A stretch of DNA of 20,522 nucleotides, from positions 1 to 20,522 of the forward strand of contig JBPOHK010000071.1 of the NCBI GenBank assembly GCA_052035645.1, read 5' to 3'. Under the pieces are notes generated by a model. The model saw nothing but the letters and a program-made list of their open reading frames with translations, made no database searches and was not told the origin of the DNA. Source of the DNA: RPQJ01 sp052035645. Its GTDB lineage: Bacteria; Pseudomonadota; Gammaproteobacteria; Steroidobacterales; Steroidobacteraceae. The translations under genes and the position numbers were made by a program. Positions 9,477 to 18,772 of the stretch are shown in pieces (position 1 is the first letter of the stretch; each line of letters starts with the position of its first letter).

Positions 9477-10813
9477 GCGATGCTCCGCTCGGGCGCCGCG
9501 AGCCGGCCGCGCAGCGAGTTCGGCAGTGCCTCGGTGACGACCACGTCGACGAACCGGTTGATGAGCGAGGGCGGGCCGTCGAAATTGACCCAGCGGTTGT
9601 TCTCGGTGCGACCGGCGAGCTGGCGGGCGTCGCGCTTCGCGGGCCGCTCGACCAGCACGCGCTGCACGGTGCCGACCATGCGCCGGCTGATCGCGAGCGC
9701 CTGCTCGTCGAGGCGCGCCTGCAGGCGCGCGAGGCGCTGCTGCTTCTCGCTGCGCGTCACGTCGTCGGGCAGCGACGCGGCGGGCGTGCCCGGACGCCGG
9801 CTGTAGATGAAGCTGAAGCTCTGGTCGAAGCCGACGTCGGCCACCAGTTCCATCGTCGACTCGAAATCGCGCTCCGTCTCGCCGGGGAATCCGACGATCA
9901 GGTCGGTCGAGATGCTGATGTCCGGGCGGGCCTCGCGCAGCCGGCGGACCTTCTGCCGGTACTCGAGGACGGTGTGCCCGCGCTTCATCATGGCCAGCAC
10001 GCGGTCGGAGCCGCTCTGCACCGGCAGGTGCAGGAAGCTCGCGAGCTGGGGCACGTCGCGGTAGGCCTCGACGAGGCTGTCGCGGAACTCGACCGGGTGC
10101 GAGGTCGTGAAGCGGATGCGCTCGATGCCCGGCACCCCGGCGACGAAGTAGATCAGCGCGGCGAGGTCGGCGTGGCCACCGCCCGTCATGTCGCCGCGGT
10201 AGGCGTTGACGTTCTGCCCGAGCAGGGTCACCTCGCGCACGCCCTGCTCGGCCAGCGCGCGTACCTCGTCCAGCACCTGCGCGAGCGGCCGGCTGACCTC
10301 CTCGCCGCGGGTGTAGGGGACGACGCAGAAGGTGCAGTACTTGCTGCAGCCCTCCATGATCGAGACGAACGCCGTCGCGCCGCGCACCGACGGGGCCGGC
10401 AGGTGGTCGAATTTCTCGATCTCCGGAAAGCTCACGTCCACCACGGCGCGGCCGCGCGCCTTGAGCTCGGCGATCATCTCCGGCAGGCGGTGGATCGTCT
10501 GCGGGCCGAAGACGAGGTCGACGTGGGGCGCGCGCTCGGTGATGCCCTCGCCTTCCTGGCTCGCGACGCAACCGCCCACGCCGATGATGACGTGCGGGCG
10601 GCGCTGCTTGAACTCGCGCCAGGTTCCCAGGTAGGAGAACACCTTCTCCTGCGCCTTGTCGCGCACCGAGCAGGTGTTGAGCAGGAGCAGGTCCGCCTCG
10701 GCCGGGTCGTCCGTCGGTTCGTAGCCGCCCGCATCACGCAGCACGTCCGCCATGCGGGCGGAGTCGTACTCGTTCATCTGGCAGCCGAAGGTGCGGAGAT
10801 GGACGCGAGGCAC
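9473..10813 (-). CDS. miaB: tRNA-2-methylthio-N6-dimethylallyladenosine synthase
   Basis: Radical-SAM methylthiotransferase that converts i6A37 to ms2i6A37 in tRNAs reading UNN codons. The 446-residue protein has the N-terminal MTTase domain with Cys11 (FGCQMNEYDS), Cys48 (NTCSVRDKAQEKVF) and Cys82 (GGCVASQEG), which bind the auxiliary Fe-S cluster. The radical-SAM motif CSKYCTFC has Cys156, Cys160 and Cys163. The C-terminal TRAM domain ends near residue 440 (ENNRWVNFDG onward). The start is GTG at 10813, giving M-PRVHLRTFGCQ, which lines up with E. coli MTKKLHIKTWGCQ. No ATG lies in a suitable position and the ribosome site is weak. The gene follows the ssb stop by 11 bp and overlaps phoH by 4 bp. 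Confidence 0.97.
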
Positions 10814-10824
10814 GGCCCGGCCGC

Positions 10825-11289
10825 TCAGAACGGGATGTCGTCGTCGAAGTTGTCGGCCTCGGGCCCGCGCGGCGCCGCGCCACGCTCGCCGCCGGCCGGA
10901 GCCGGGGCCGGACGCGACTCGCCCCGCGACTCGTTGCCGCCGCCGCCGCCGCCGCGGCCACCTAGCATCTGCATCTCGTTGGCGTTGATCTCGGTCGTGT
11001 AGCGGTCGCGGCCTTCCTTGTCCTGCCACTTGCGGGTGCGCAGCTTGCCCTCGAGGTAGACCTGCGAGCCCTTGCGCAGGTACTCCGCCGCGATCTCCGC
11101 GAGGCGGTCGTACATCACGATGTTGTGCCACTCGGTCTGCTCGCGCTGCTCGCCGGTCTGCTTGTCCTTCCAGGACTCCGAGGTGGCGACCGTGAAGTTG
11201 GTGACCGCCTTGCCGTTCGGCATGTAGCGGGTCTCGGGATCCTTGCCGAGGTTGCCGACGAGGATGACTTTGTTGATGCCGCGTGCCAT
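10825..11289 (-). CDS. ssb: Single-stranded DNA-binding protein
   Basis: SSB binds single-stranded DNA during replication, repair and recombination. The 154-residue protein has the OB-fold at residues 1-112 (MARGINKVILVGNLGKDPE; WHNIVMYDRLAEIAAEYLRKG; KLRTRKWQDKEG). A Gly/Pro-rich linker follows (113-145), then the acidic C-terminal tip DDDIPF, which recruits partner proteins. The ATG at 11289 has a good ribosome site, AAAGGA at 11304-11299, with 9 nt between it and the ATG. A sigma-70-like promoter lies just upstream (11319-11348). It is the first gene of the nine-gene operon that ends with the paraslipin. The neighbouring order uvrA, MFS, ssb also occurs in Pseudomonas. Confidence 0.98.
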   Translation of the reverse strand: MARGINKVILVGNLGKDPETRYMPNGKAVTNFTVATSESWKDKQTGEQREQTEWHNIVMYDRLAEIAAEYLRKGSQVYLEGKLRTRKWQDKEGRDRYTTEINANEMQMLGGRGGGGGGNESRGESRPAPAPAGGERGAAPRGPEADNFDDDIPF

Positions 11290-11318
11290 GGGGTCACATC
11301 CTTTGGGAAAGGCTGGGA

Positions 11319-11348
11319 ATTTTACGGTACCGGGGCCCCTCGCGTTAA
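11319..11348 (-). promoter_or_regulatory. Candidate sigma-70 promoter of the ssb operon
   Basis: Reading the minus strand, TTAACG (11348-11343) is followed by an 18-bp spacer and TAAAAT (11324-11319). This gives 4/6 and 5/6 matches to the -35 and -10 consensus, and an expected transcript start near 11312, about 22 nt before the ssb ATG. The -35 lies inside a perfect 12-bp palindrome, CGCGTTAACGCG (11341-11352). An AT-rich box in this GC-rich gap stands out, but no experiment supports it. Confidence 0.5.
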
Positions 11349-11379
11349 CGCGAAACGGGCCGGAGCGGCCTATTTCGCG
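11349..11379 (-). terminator. Hairpin over the MFS stop codon
   Basis: On the minus strand CGCGAAA (11379-11373) pairs with TTTCGCG (11355-11349), and an inner GGCC/GGCC stem closes a 5-nt loop. The stem includes the last sense codons of the MFS gene and the stop (TAG, 11372-11370) lies within the structure. There is no long T-run after it, so it is a likely but non-canonical terminator separating the MFS transcript from ssb. Confidence 0.45.
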
Positions 11380-12539
11380 GGCCGGGCCAGCGACCGGCCC
11401 GCCAGGGCGGCCCAGAACACCGCCATGGCGGCGCCGCCCCAGAACACCCCGGCGTTGCCGAAGACGGCGAGCAGGCGGCCGCCGACGAAGCCCCCGGCGG
11501 CGATGCCGAGGGTCTGGGCGACCGAAAAGACGCCCAGGGCGGCGCCCCGCTCGGCCGGACCGGCGGCCAGGGTCAGCAGGGCGGGCAGCCGGGCTTCGAG
11601 GTAGTTGAACACGGCGAAGAACAGGGTGAGCGCCGCCAGGACGGCCCACAGGTGCAGGTGGTCCGCGCCGAGCAGCGCCTCGGCCAGGGCCAGCAGCAGG
11701 ATGGACCACAGGAACAGCGAACCCGCGCCGGCGTTGCGGTCGGTGCGCATCACCAGCGGCACCGTGCCCACGATCGAGGCCGCGAACACGCCGAGATAGA
11801 CCTTCCAGTGCTCCGCGCCGGGGATGGCCAGTTCGTCGCGCATCACCATCGGCACCGACATGAAGGTCGAGGTCATGACGAAATGCAGCGCGAAGATGCC
11901 GAAATACAGCCAGGCGAGGTCGGCGCGCGCGGCGATGGCGAGCAGTTCGCGCAGGCTGCGCGAGTCGCCGCCGCCGTGGCGCTCGGGTTCCGCCGGCACG
12001 GCGAGGTGCAGCACGGCGATGCCGGCGACTGCCAGTACGAGCATGACGATGAAGATGCCCCGCATCCCGAAACGCGCGTCCAGCACGGGACCGAGCACCA
12101 GCGCGACGACGAACGACAGGCCGATGCTGACGCCCACGACCGCCATGGCCCGGGTACGCACCTCGGCGCGGGTCAGGTCGGCCAGCAGGGCGGTCACGGC
12201 CGCGGAGACGGCGCCGACGCCCTGGACGGCCCGCGCCACGGCGACCCACAACAGGCTGTGCGCCAGGGCGCCGATCAGCGAGCCGACGGCGAACAGCGCC
12301 AGGCCCAGGGTGATCAGGGGCTTGCGCCCGATCCGGTCGGACCAGGCGCCGAACGGCAGCTGGAAGACCGCCTGGGTGAGGCCGTAGGCGCCCATGGCCA
12401 CGCCGAACAGCTGCGGCGAGTAGTCGGGCAGGCCGCGGGCGTACAGGGCCAGCACCGGCAGGGGCAGGAACAGCCCGAGCATGCGGGAGGCGTAGATGCC
12501 CGCAAGGGCGGCAACGGAGCGGCGCTCCGGGCCTGTCAT
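11370..12539 (-). CDS. MFS transporter
   Basis: A 389-residue major facilitator superfamily protein with about twelve hydrophobic spans. The MFS motif A between spans 2 and 3 is clear: GAWSDRIGRKP at residues 64-74. The second repeat begins near residue 205 after a hydrophilic loop (EPERHGGGDSRSLREL). It resembles the drug/sugar-efflux type annotated between uvrA and ssb in Pseudomonas, but no substrate can be assigned. The ATG at 12539 begins MTGPERRSVAALAGIYASR. The gene is divergent from uvrA across 108 bp, and a SOS-box region lies in that gap, so damage control of this gene as well is possible but unproven. Its 3' end folds into a hairpin that overlaps the stop codon. Confidence 0.93.
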   Translation of the reverse strand: MTGPERRSVAALAGIYASRMLGLFLPLPVLALYARGLPDYSPQLFGVAMGAYGLTQAVFQLPFGAWSDRIGRKPLITLGLALFAVGSLIGALAHSLLWVAVARAVQGVGAVSAAVTALLADLTRAEVRTRAMAVVGVSIGLSFVVALVLGPVLDARFGMRGIFIVMLVLAVAGIAVLHLAVPAEPERHGGGDSRSLRELLAIAARADLAWLYFGIFALHFVMTSTFMSVPMVMRDELAIPGAEHWKVYLGVFAASIVGTVPLVMRTDRNAGAGSLFLWSILLLALAEALLGADHLHLWAVLAALTLFFAVFNYLEARLPALLTLAAGPAERGAALGVFSVAQTLGIAAGGFVGGRLLAVFGNAGVFWGGAAMAVFWAALAGRSLARPAK

Positions 12540-12577
12540 GCCCGGCTTGGGGGTGGAATCTCGGGAGCGGATAGGTT

Positions 12578-12607
12578 TTGCCTCGATCGGTCGGCGCTGC
12601 CTATATT
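12578..12607 (+). promoter_or_regulatory. Candidate sigma-70 promoter of uvrA
   Basis: TTGCCT (12578-12583) and TATATT (12602-12607) are separated by 18 bp, giving a -35/-10 pair with 4/6 and 5/6 consensus matches. The -10 is the most AT-rich stretch of the gap. The expected transcript start is near 12614, giving a leader of about 34 nt. A LexA-type site covers the -10. Confidence 0.55.
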
Positions 12608-12612
12608 AGCAG
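12597..12612. promoter_or_regulatory. Candidate LexA (SOS) box upstream of uvrA
   Basis: CTGCCTATATTAGCAG has the CTG-N10-CAG form of the gammaproteobacterial LexA operator (consensus CTGT-N8-ACAG) with an AT-rich centre. It coincides with the -10 of the proposed uvrA promoter, the expected position for repression. uvrA is a classical SOS gene. The fourth and thirteenth bases are C and G instead of T and A, so affinity may be lower than consensus. Confidence 0.6.
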
Positions 12613-12647
12613 GCTGCCCCACCGGCCCTCTTCGCCCGACACACGAG

Positions 12648-15509
<2,862 letters not shown>

Positions 15510-15550
15510 GCCGCGACCCGGTGCCGACCCGCGCCAGGAGGCCGCGCATG

Positions 15551-15581
15551 AAAACGGGCGGGGCCTCGCGGCACCCGCCCG
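15551..15581 (-). terminator. Intrinsic terminator of alanine-rich lipoprotein gene 1
   Basis: On the minus strand a perfect 8-bp stem (15581-15574 pairing with 15562-15555, CGGGCGGG/CCCGCCCG) with an 11-nt loop is followed by TTTT (15554-15551), 28 bp after the lipoprotein stop. It resembles the terminator of the second lipoprotein gene. It also lies 45 bp after the uvrA stop and may serve both strands. Confidence 0.75.
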
Positions 15582-15609
15582 GCGATACGCACGCGGGGGA
15601 GCGAGCGGA

Positions 15610-15954
15610 TCAGTTCGACTTGGCGGCGTCCTGGATCGCCTCGCCGGCGTTCTCGACGGCCTCGCCGGTCGCCACGGCGGCATCCTTGGCCGCATCGCCC
15701 GCGGCGTCCGCGGCGCCCTGCACCGCGTCGCCCGCGGTCTGCGCCGCGTCGGTGGCCGCTGCCGCCGCCGCATCGCCCGCCGCCGCCGCCGCGTCACCGG
15801 CCGCGTCGACCGCCTGACCGGCCGCATCCGCCGCCTGGTCCGCGGCCGCAGCCGCTGCCGAGGCCGCTTCGGCCGCCGGCGATTCTTCCTTCTTCGCGCA
15901 ACCGGCCAGGGCGAGGGCGGCGAGCGCGGTGGCGAGCAAAAGCTTCGAATCCAT
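15610..15954 (-). CDS. Alanine-rich small lipoprotein (copy 1)
   Basis: A 114-residue predicted outer- or inner-membrane lipoprotein of unknown function. The signal peptide MDSKLLLATALAALALAGC ends in the lipobox LAGC with Cys19 as the lipidation site; Lys20-Lys21 follow, so there is no Asp+2 inner-membrane retention signal. The mature part is almost only Ala with regularly spaced Asp, Gly, Glu and Thr (AADQAADAAGQAVDAAGDAA), which predicts one long amphipathic helix. The ATG at 15954 has a strong AAGGAG ribosome site. It is a paralog of the gene at 16761-17087, with an almost identical signal peptide (MNSKLALAAALAALALAGC). Low complexity prevents a family call. Ala-rich Lpp-like or LEA-like behaviour is only a suggestion. 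Confidence 0.85.
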   Translation of the reverse strand: MDSKLLLATALAALALAGCAKKEESPAAEAASAAAAAADQAADAAGQAVDAAGDAAAAAGDAAAAAATDAAQTAGDAVQGAADAAGDAAKDAAVATGEAVENAGEAIQDAAKSN

Positions 15955-16071
15955 GTGCTGTCTCCTTGGGTTTGGGTCGGTCCGCTGGTCTGTCCGAGCG
16001 GGCGACGGTCCGGCCCGCACCGGGGCCCGGGGGTGTCGCCGGGTCCAGTGTCGGGAACCCGGCGGGCAATT

Positions 16072-16104
16072 GGAACGCCTCAAACCGTCGGCGTTCGGCG
16101 ACAG
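16072..16104 (-). promoter_or_regulatory. Conserved upstream block of lipoprotein gene 1
   Basis: This 33-nt block matches the block at 17205-17237 at 26 of 33 positions. Its dyad (CTGTC-N10-GACGG on the minus strand, 16104-16085) lies 131 bp upstream of the lipoprotein start, exactly as in copy 2. It sits 5 bp after the stop of the GNAT gene. It may be an operator or part of a promoter; no known regulator is recognised. Confidence 0.4.
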
Positions 16105-16109
16105 TGCGC

Positions 16110-16640
16110 TCAGTGGGCGGGGCCGCCGGGGCCCGCGGGCCGGCCGTCGATGCGGAAACGGTGGCGGACTTCGCCGCCGAAGCGGGTCTCGGCATAGCGA
16201 CCGCCGGTCAGTCGCGCGATGACGCGCCGCCAGAACAGCAGCGCCGCCGGATTGCGCTCGTCCTCGACGACCTCCCATTCGCCGGCAAAGCGGTTGAACA
16301 GCAGGTAGGCGGCGCTGGCGCCCACGCCGCGGCGCCGCGCGGCCGGGGTGACGAAGAACTCGGCCATGCGAAAGTCGGCCCGCGTACGGCCCATCGGGGG
16401 CGGCCGGGTGACGAGGGCGAAGCCGACGCGGGCCCCGCCCTGGAGGATGACGAAAGGCTGGGCAGCCGGGTCGGCGAACCAGCCGGCGAGGAATTCGGGC
16501 TCGCGCTCCTGCCATTCGCCGAGCGCCGGGAACAGGCCGCTGCGGGACGTGGAGAGTTCCGCCAGGTAGTCGCGGTAGAGCGCCCGCACCCACTCGCGGT
16601 CGTCTCGGGACGGTCGTGCATCGCGGATGGTGACTGCCAC
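16110..16640 (-). CDS. GNAT family N-acetyltransferase
   Basis: A 176-residue acetyltransferase of the GNAT superfamily, which transfers the acetyl group of acetyl-CoA to an amine. The acetyl-CoA binding motif A is visible as AEFFVTPAARRRGVGASAAYLLF (residues about 93-115), with the R/Q-x-x-G-x-G/A loop as RRGVGA. Motif B-like NPAALLFWRRVIARLTGGRYAE follows. The substrate cannot be told. The start is GTG at 16640 (MAVTIRDARPSRDD), with AGGAGG 13 nt upstream, rather far; no in-frame ATG is available. It is transcribed in the same direction as the two lipoprotein genes and lies between them. A terminator for copy 2 precedes it, so it must have its own promoter or depend on read-through. Confidence 0.85.
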   Translation of the reverse strand: MAVTIRDARPSRDDREWVRALYRDYLAELSTSRSGLFPALGEWQEREPEFLAGWFADPAAQPFVILQGGARVGFALVTRPPPMGRTRADFRMAEFFVTPAARRRGVGASAAYLLFNRFAGEWEVVEDERNPAALLFWRRVIARLTGGRYAETRFGGEVRHRFRIDGRPAGPGGPAH

Positions 16641-16701
16641 GGTCGTCGACCAGCCTCCTGCTGGCTTGCCCGGCGCGCCGGGTCACGGGATTCCATCAAC
16701 G

Positions 16702-16733
16702 AAAAGGGCGGGACCTTTCGGTACCCGCCCTTT
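16702..16733 (-). terminator. Intrinsic terminator of alanine-rich lipoprotein gene 2
   Basis: On the minus strand a perfect 10-bp stem (16733-16724 pairing with 16712-16703, AAAGGGCGGG/CCCGCCCTTT) with an 11-nt loop runs into TTTTC, 27 bp after the stop of the lipoprotein gene. The stem core GGGCGGG, the 11-nt loop and the T-run match the terminator at 15551-15581, consistent with gene duplication that included the 3' end. Confidence 0.8.
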
Positions 16734-16760
16734 CCGGTTCAGCTTGCGCTGAAGCGCAGC

Positions 16761-17087
16761 TTACTGCTTCGGCGCCTCGGCCGGGGCGGCAGCGGCGGCG
16801 GCGTCCGTGGCGGCCGTCGCAGCGGCGTCACCAGCGGCAGCAGCGGCGTCGCCAGCGGCGGCGGCGGCGTCCGTGGCGGCCGTGGCAGCGGCGTCACCGG
16901 CGGCGGCGGCGGCATCCGTCGCAGCCGTGGCGGCCTGGTCGGCAGCCTGGGCAGCGGCGTCGGTCGCTTCGCTGGCGGCGGCAGCGGCGTCAGCAGCGGC
17001 TTCCGGAGCAGCAGCCTCTTCCTTCTTGGCGCAGCCGGCCAGGGCCAGGGCAGCGAGGGCGGCGGCGAGTGCGAGCTTCGAGTTCAT
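16761..17087 (-). CDS. Alanine-rich small lipoprotein (copy 2)
   Basis: A 108-residue predicted lipoprotein, paralog of the gene at 15610-15954. The signal peptide MNSKLALAAALAALALAGC gives Cys19 in an LAGC lipobox, followed by KKEE. The mature region (about 20-104) is almost pure Ala with Asp every 7 or 8 residues (DAAAAAG and DAAATAAT units), predicting a continuous helix with one polar stripe. The DNA carries an internal repeat, so length may vary between strains. The ATG at 17087 has only a weak GGGG ribosome site, unlike copy 1. It is divergent from pepQ. Function is unknown; the mature part has no Cys, His or aromatic residues, which argues against an enzyme and for a structural or surface-coating role. 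Confidence 0.85.
   Translation of the reverse strand: MNSKLALAAALAALALAGCAKKEEAAAPEAAADAAAAASEATDAAAQAADQAATAATDAAAAAGDAAATAATDAAAAAGDAAAAAGDAAATAATDAAAAAAPAEAPKQ
16801..16932. repeat. Imperfect 66-bp tandem repeat inside lipoprotein gene 2
   Basis: The segments beginning at 16801 and 16867 share their first 47 bases with only 4 differences, giving a 66-bp (22-residue) unit. The second half of the units has diverged. The unit encodes the 7+8+7 spacing of Asp in the alanine helix. Slippage or unequal crossing-over could change copy number without shifting frame. Confidence 0.6.
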
Positions 17088-17204
17088 GTGTATACCCCAA
17101 AGTTGAAAGGGACGATCGGTACGACGGCGGCCGGAACGGTCCGGGGAACGTGCCCTCGATCGACCGGCTTGCGGGGTGGCATTCTAGGACCGGGGTCGGG
17201 GGGC

Positions 17205-17237
17205 GGAGCGCCCCAAACTGTCTGTGTTTAGCGACAG
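17205..17237 (-). promoter_or_regulatory. Conserved upstream block of lipoprotein gene 2
   Basis: This block pairs with 16072-16104 (26 of 33 identical, nearly all differences transitions). It contains the dyad CTGTC-N10-GACAG (minus strand, 17237-17218), 131 bp upstream of the lipoprotein start. A TAGAAT hexamer (17186-17181, minus strand) further down could be a -10. The block is also 87 bp upstream of the divergent pepQ start, so it might act on both genes. Confidence 0.4.
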
Positions 17238-17323
17238 CACCGCCTGGCCGGGCGTCGACAGGGTGATTCGGCCGGGAGCCTTGGGCAAGATGGCGCCTCC
17301 ACCACCTCCCGGGGGCCACCGGC

Positions 17324-18649
17324 ATGACCGCCTCGCTCGACACCGCCTTCACCGCGCACCTCGCGGCCGTGCAGGCACGCACCGACGCCGCGCTCGCCGC
17401 GCATCGCTACGACGGCGTGGTGGTCCACTCGGGCCGGCCGCGCGACCACTTCCTCGACGATCACGCGCCGCCCTACAAGGCCAACCCGCATTTCCTGTGG
17501 TGGGCGCCGCTGCTCGATGCACCGGACAGCTTCGTGCGCTACGTGCCGGGGGAGCGCCCGCGACTGGTGTTCCACCAGCCGGCCGACTACTGGCACAAGC
17601 CGCCGGTGCTGCCCGACGAGGCCTGGCTGCGCAACTTCGAGGTGCAGGTCGTGCGCTCGCCGGGCGAGGCGCGCGAACTGCTCGGCACGGCGGGCCGCCG
17701 GCTGGCGTTCATCGGCGAATGGCAGGAGGAATTCGACACCTGGGGCTTCGCCGGCGCCAACGCGAAGCCGCTCCTCGACCACCTGCACTTCCACCGCGCC
17801 GCGAAGACGCCCTACGAGATCGAGTGCATGCGCCGCGCCTCGCGCCTCGGCGCGCGCGGGCACGTGGCCGCGGAGCGGGCGTGGCGCTCCGGCGCGTCGG
17901 AATTCGAGACGCACCAGGCCTACTGCTCGGCCGCGGGGCTGCGCGAGCAGGAACTGCCGTACGGCAACATCGTCGCGTTCGGGCCGGGCGCGGCCGTGCT
18001 GCACTACCAGCAGCTGCAGCGCGGACGGGACGTGCCCCGGCGCAGCTTCCTGATCGACGCGGGCGCGCAGGTGCGTGGCTACGCGAGCGACATCACCCGC
18101 ACCTACGGCGACGGCGACGCGGAGTTCGGCGCGCTGCTCGCGGCGATGGACGGCGTCGAGCAGGCACTCTGCGCGGCGATCCGCGCAGGCACGGACTACC
18201 GCGAGGTGCACCTGCAGGCGCACTGGCTGATCGCCGGCGTGCTGAAGCAGGCGGGGATCGTGCTGTGCAGCCAGGAGGCCGCGGTGGCGGAGCGCGTCTC
18301 GAGCGTGTTCTTCCCGCACGGCATCGGCCACCTGCTCGGCCTGCAGGTCCACGACGTCGCGGGCCTCGCCCGGGACGTGTCGGGCGTCGAGATTCCGCGG
18401 CCGGAGGGCCACCCGTACCTGCGGCTCACGCGCACGCTCGAACCCGGGTTCGTGGTGACCGTGGAGCCAGGGCTGTATTTCATCGACCTGCTGCTCGAGC
18501 AGGCGCGGGCCGACGGCCGCGGCCGGCACGTCCGCTGGGATGCGGTGGAGCGGCTGAAGCCCTTCGGCGGCATCCGCGTCGAGGACGACGTCGTCTGCAC
18601 CGCGGGCGTACCGGAGAACCTCACCCGCGACGCCTTCGCGTCCCTCTAG
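17324..18649 (+). CDS. pepQ: Xaa-Pro dipeptidase (prolidase)
   Basis: Cytoplasmic M24B metallopeptidase that cleaves dipeptides with C-terminal proline; PepQ-type enzymes also hydrolyse organophosphate triesters as a side activity. The 441-residue length matches E. coli PepQ (443). The N-terminal domain carries SGRPRDHFLDDHAPPYKANPHF and PADYWHKPP, as in PepQ. The dinuclear metal ligands are all present: Asp245 (LIDAG), Asp256 (ASDITRT), His336 (PHGIGH), Glu381 (TVEPGLYF) and Glu420 (IRVEDD). The start at 17324 gives MTASLDTAFTAHLAAVQART, aligned with the E. coli N-terminus; the ribosome site is a weak G-rich stretch. It is divergent from lipoprotein gene 2 and ends 13 bp before a large inverted repeat. 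Confidence 0.97.
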   Translation: MTASLDTAFTAHLAAVQARTDAALAAHRYDGVVVHSGRPRDHFLDDHAPPYKANPHFLWWAPLLDAPDSFVRYVPGERPRLVFHQPADYWHKPPVLPDEAWLRNFEVQVVRSPGEARELLGTAGRRLAFIGEWQEEFDTWGFAGANAKPLLDHLHFHRAAKTPYEIECMRRASRLGARGHVAAERAWRSGASEFETHQAYCSAAGLREQELPYGNIVAFGPGAAVLHYQQLQRGRDVPRRSFLIDAGAQVRGYASDITRTYGDGDAEFGALLAAMDGVEQALCAAIRAGTDYREVHLQAHWLIAGVLKQAGIVLCSQEAAVAERVSSVFFPHGIGHLLGLQVHDVAGLARDVSGVEIPRPEGHPYLRLTRTLEPGFVVTVEPGLYFIDLLLEQARADGRGRHVRWDAVERLKPFGGIRVEDDVVCTAGVPENLTRDAFASL

Positions 18650-18662
18650 CCCGGGCCCCAGG

Positions 18663-18753
18663 GAAAACAGGGGACACTCTCGATTTTTCGAGGAGGGGAC
18701 AGTCCCCGCCGGGAACAGTCCCCATCGAAAAATCGAGAGTGTCCCCTGTTTTC
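18663..18753. repeat. REP/MITE-like perfect inverted repeat
   Basis: A 29-bp left arm (18663-18691) is perfectly complementary to the right arm (18725-18753) around a 33-nt centre. Each arm contains a smaller palindrome, TCGATTTTTCGA or its complement. The centre contains GGGGACAGTCCCC (18695-18707) and a related GGGAACAGTCCCC. It lies between the convergent genes pepQ and mscL. As RNA both strands would form a very stable hairpin ending in GTTTTC, so it can also act as a bidirectional terminator. The nested organisation resembles paired REP elements; no transposase is nearby. Confidence 0.8.
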
Positions 18754-18772
18754 GGTCGCGTGTCTGCGTGCC

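Noticed and set aside
16085..16104. Terminator of the GNAT gene
   Set aside because: The dyad is short with a 10-nt centre and no T-run, and the same block occurs upstream of copy 2 where no gene ends.
16669..16682. 14-bp perfect palindrome CCCGGCGCGCCGGG upstream of the GNAT gene
   Set aside because: Such GC-only palindromes are expected by chance in this composition, and no promoter element is associated with it.
16801..16932. Possible CRISPR-like or minisatellite array
   Set aside because: The repeats are contiguous, coding and without unique spacers; they are an intragenic tandem repeat.
16807..17106. Plus-strand open frame of Ala/Val/Ser repeats opposite lipoprotein gene 2
   Set aside because: It is the complement of the alanine-coding repeat. 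It has no ribosome site, while the minus-strand frame has a signal peptide and lipobox.
17205..17237. Second LexA box between lipoprotein gene 2 and pepQ
   Set aside because: The CTG and CAG halves are 14 bases apart, not 10, and the centre differs from a SOS box.
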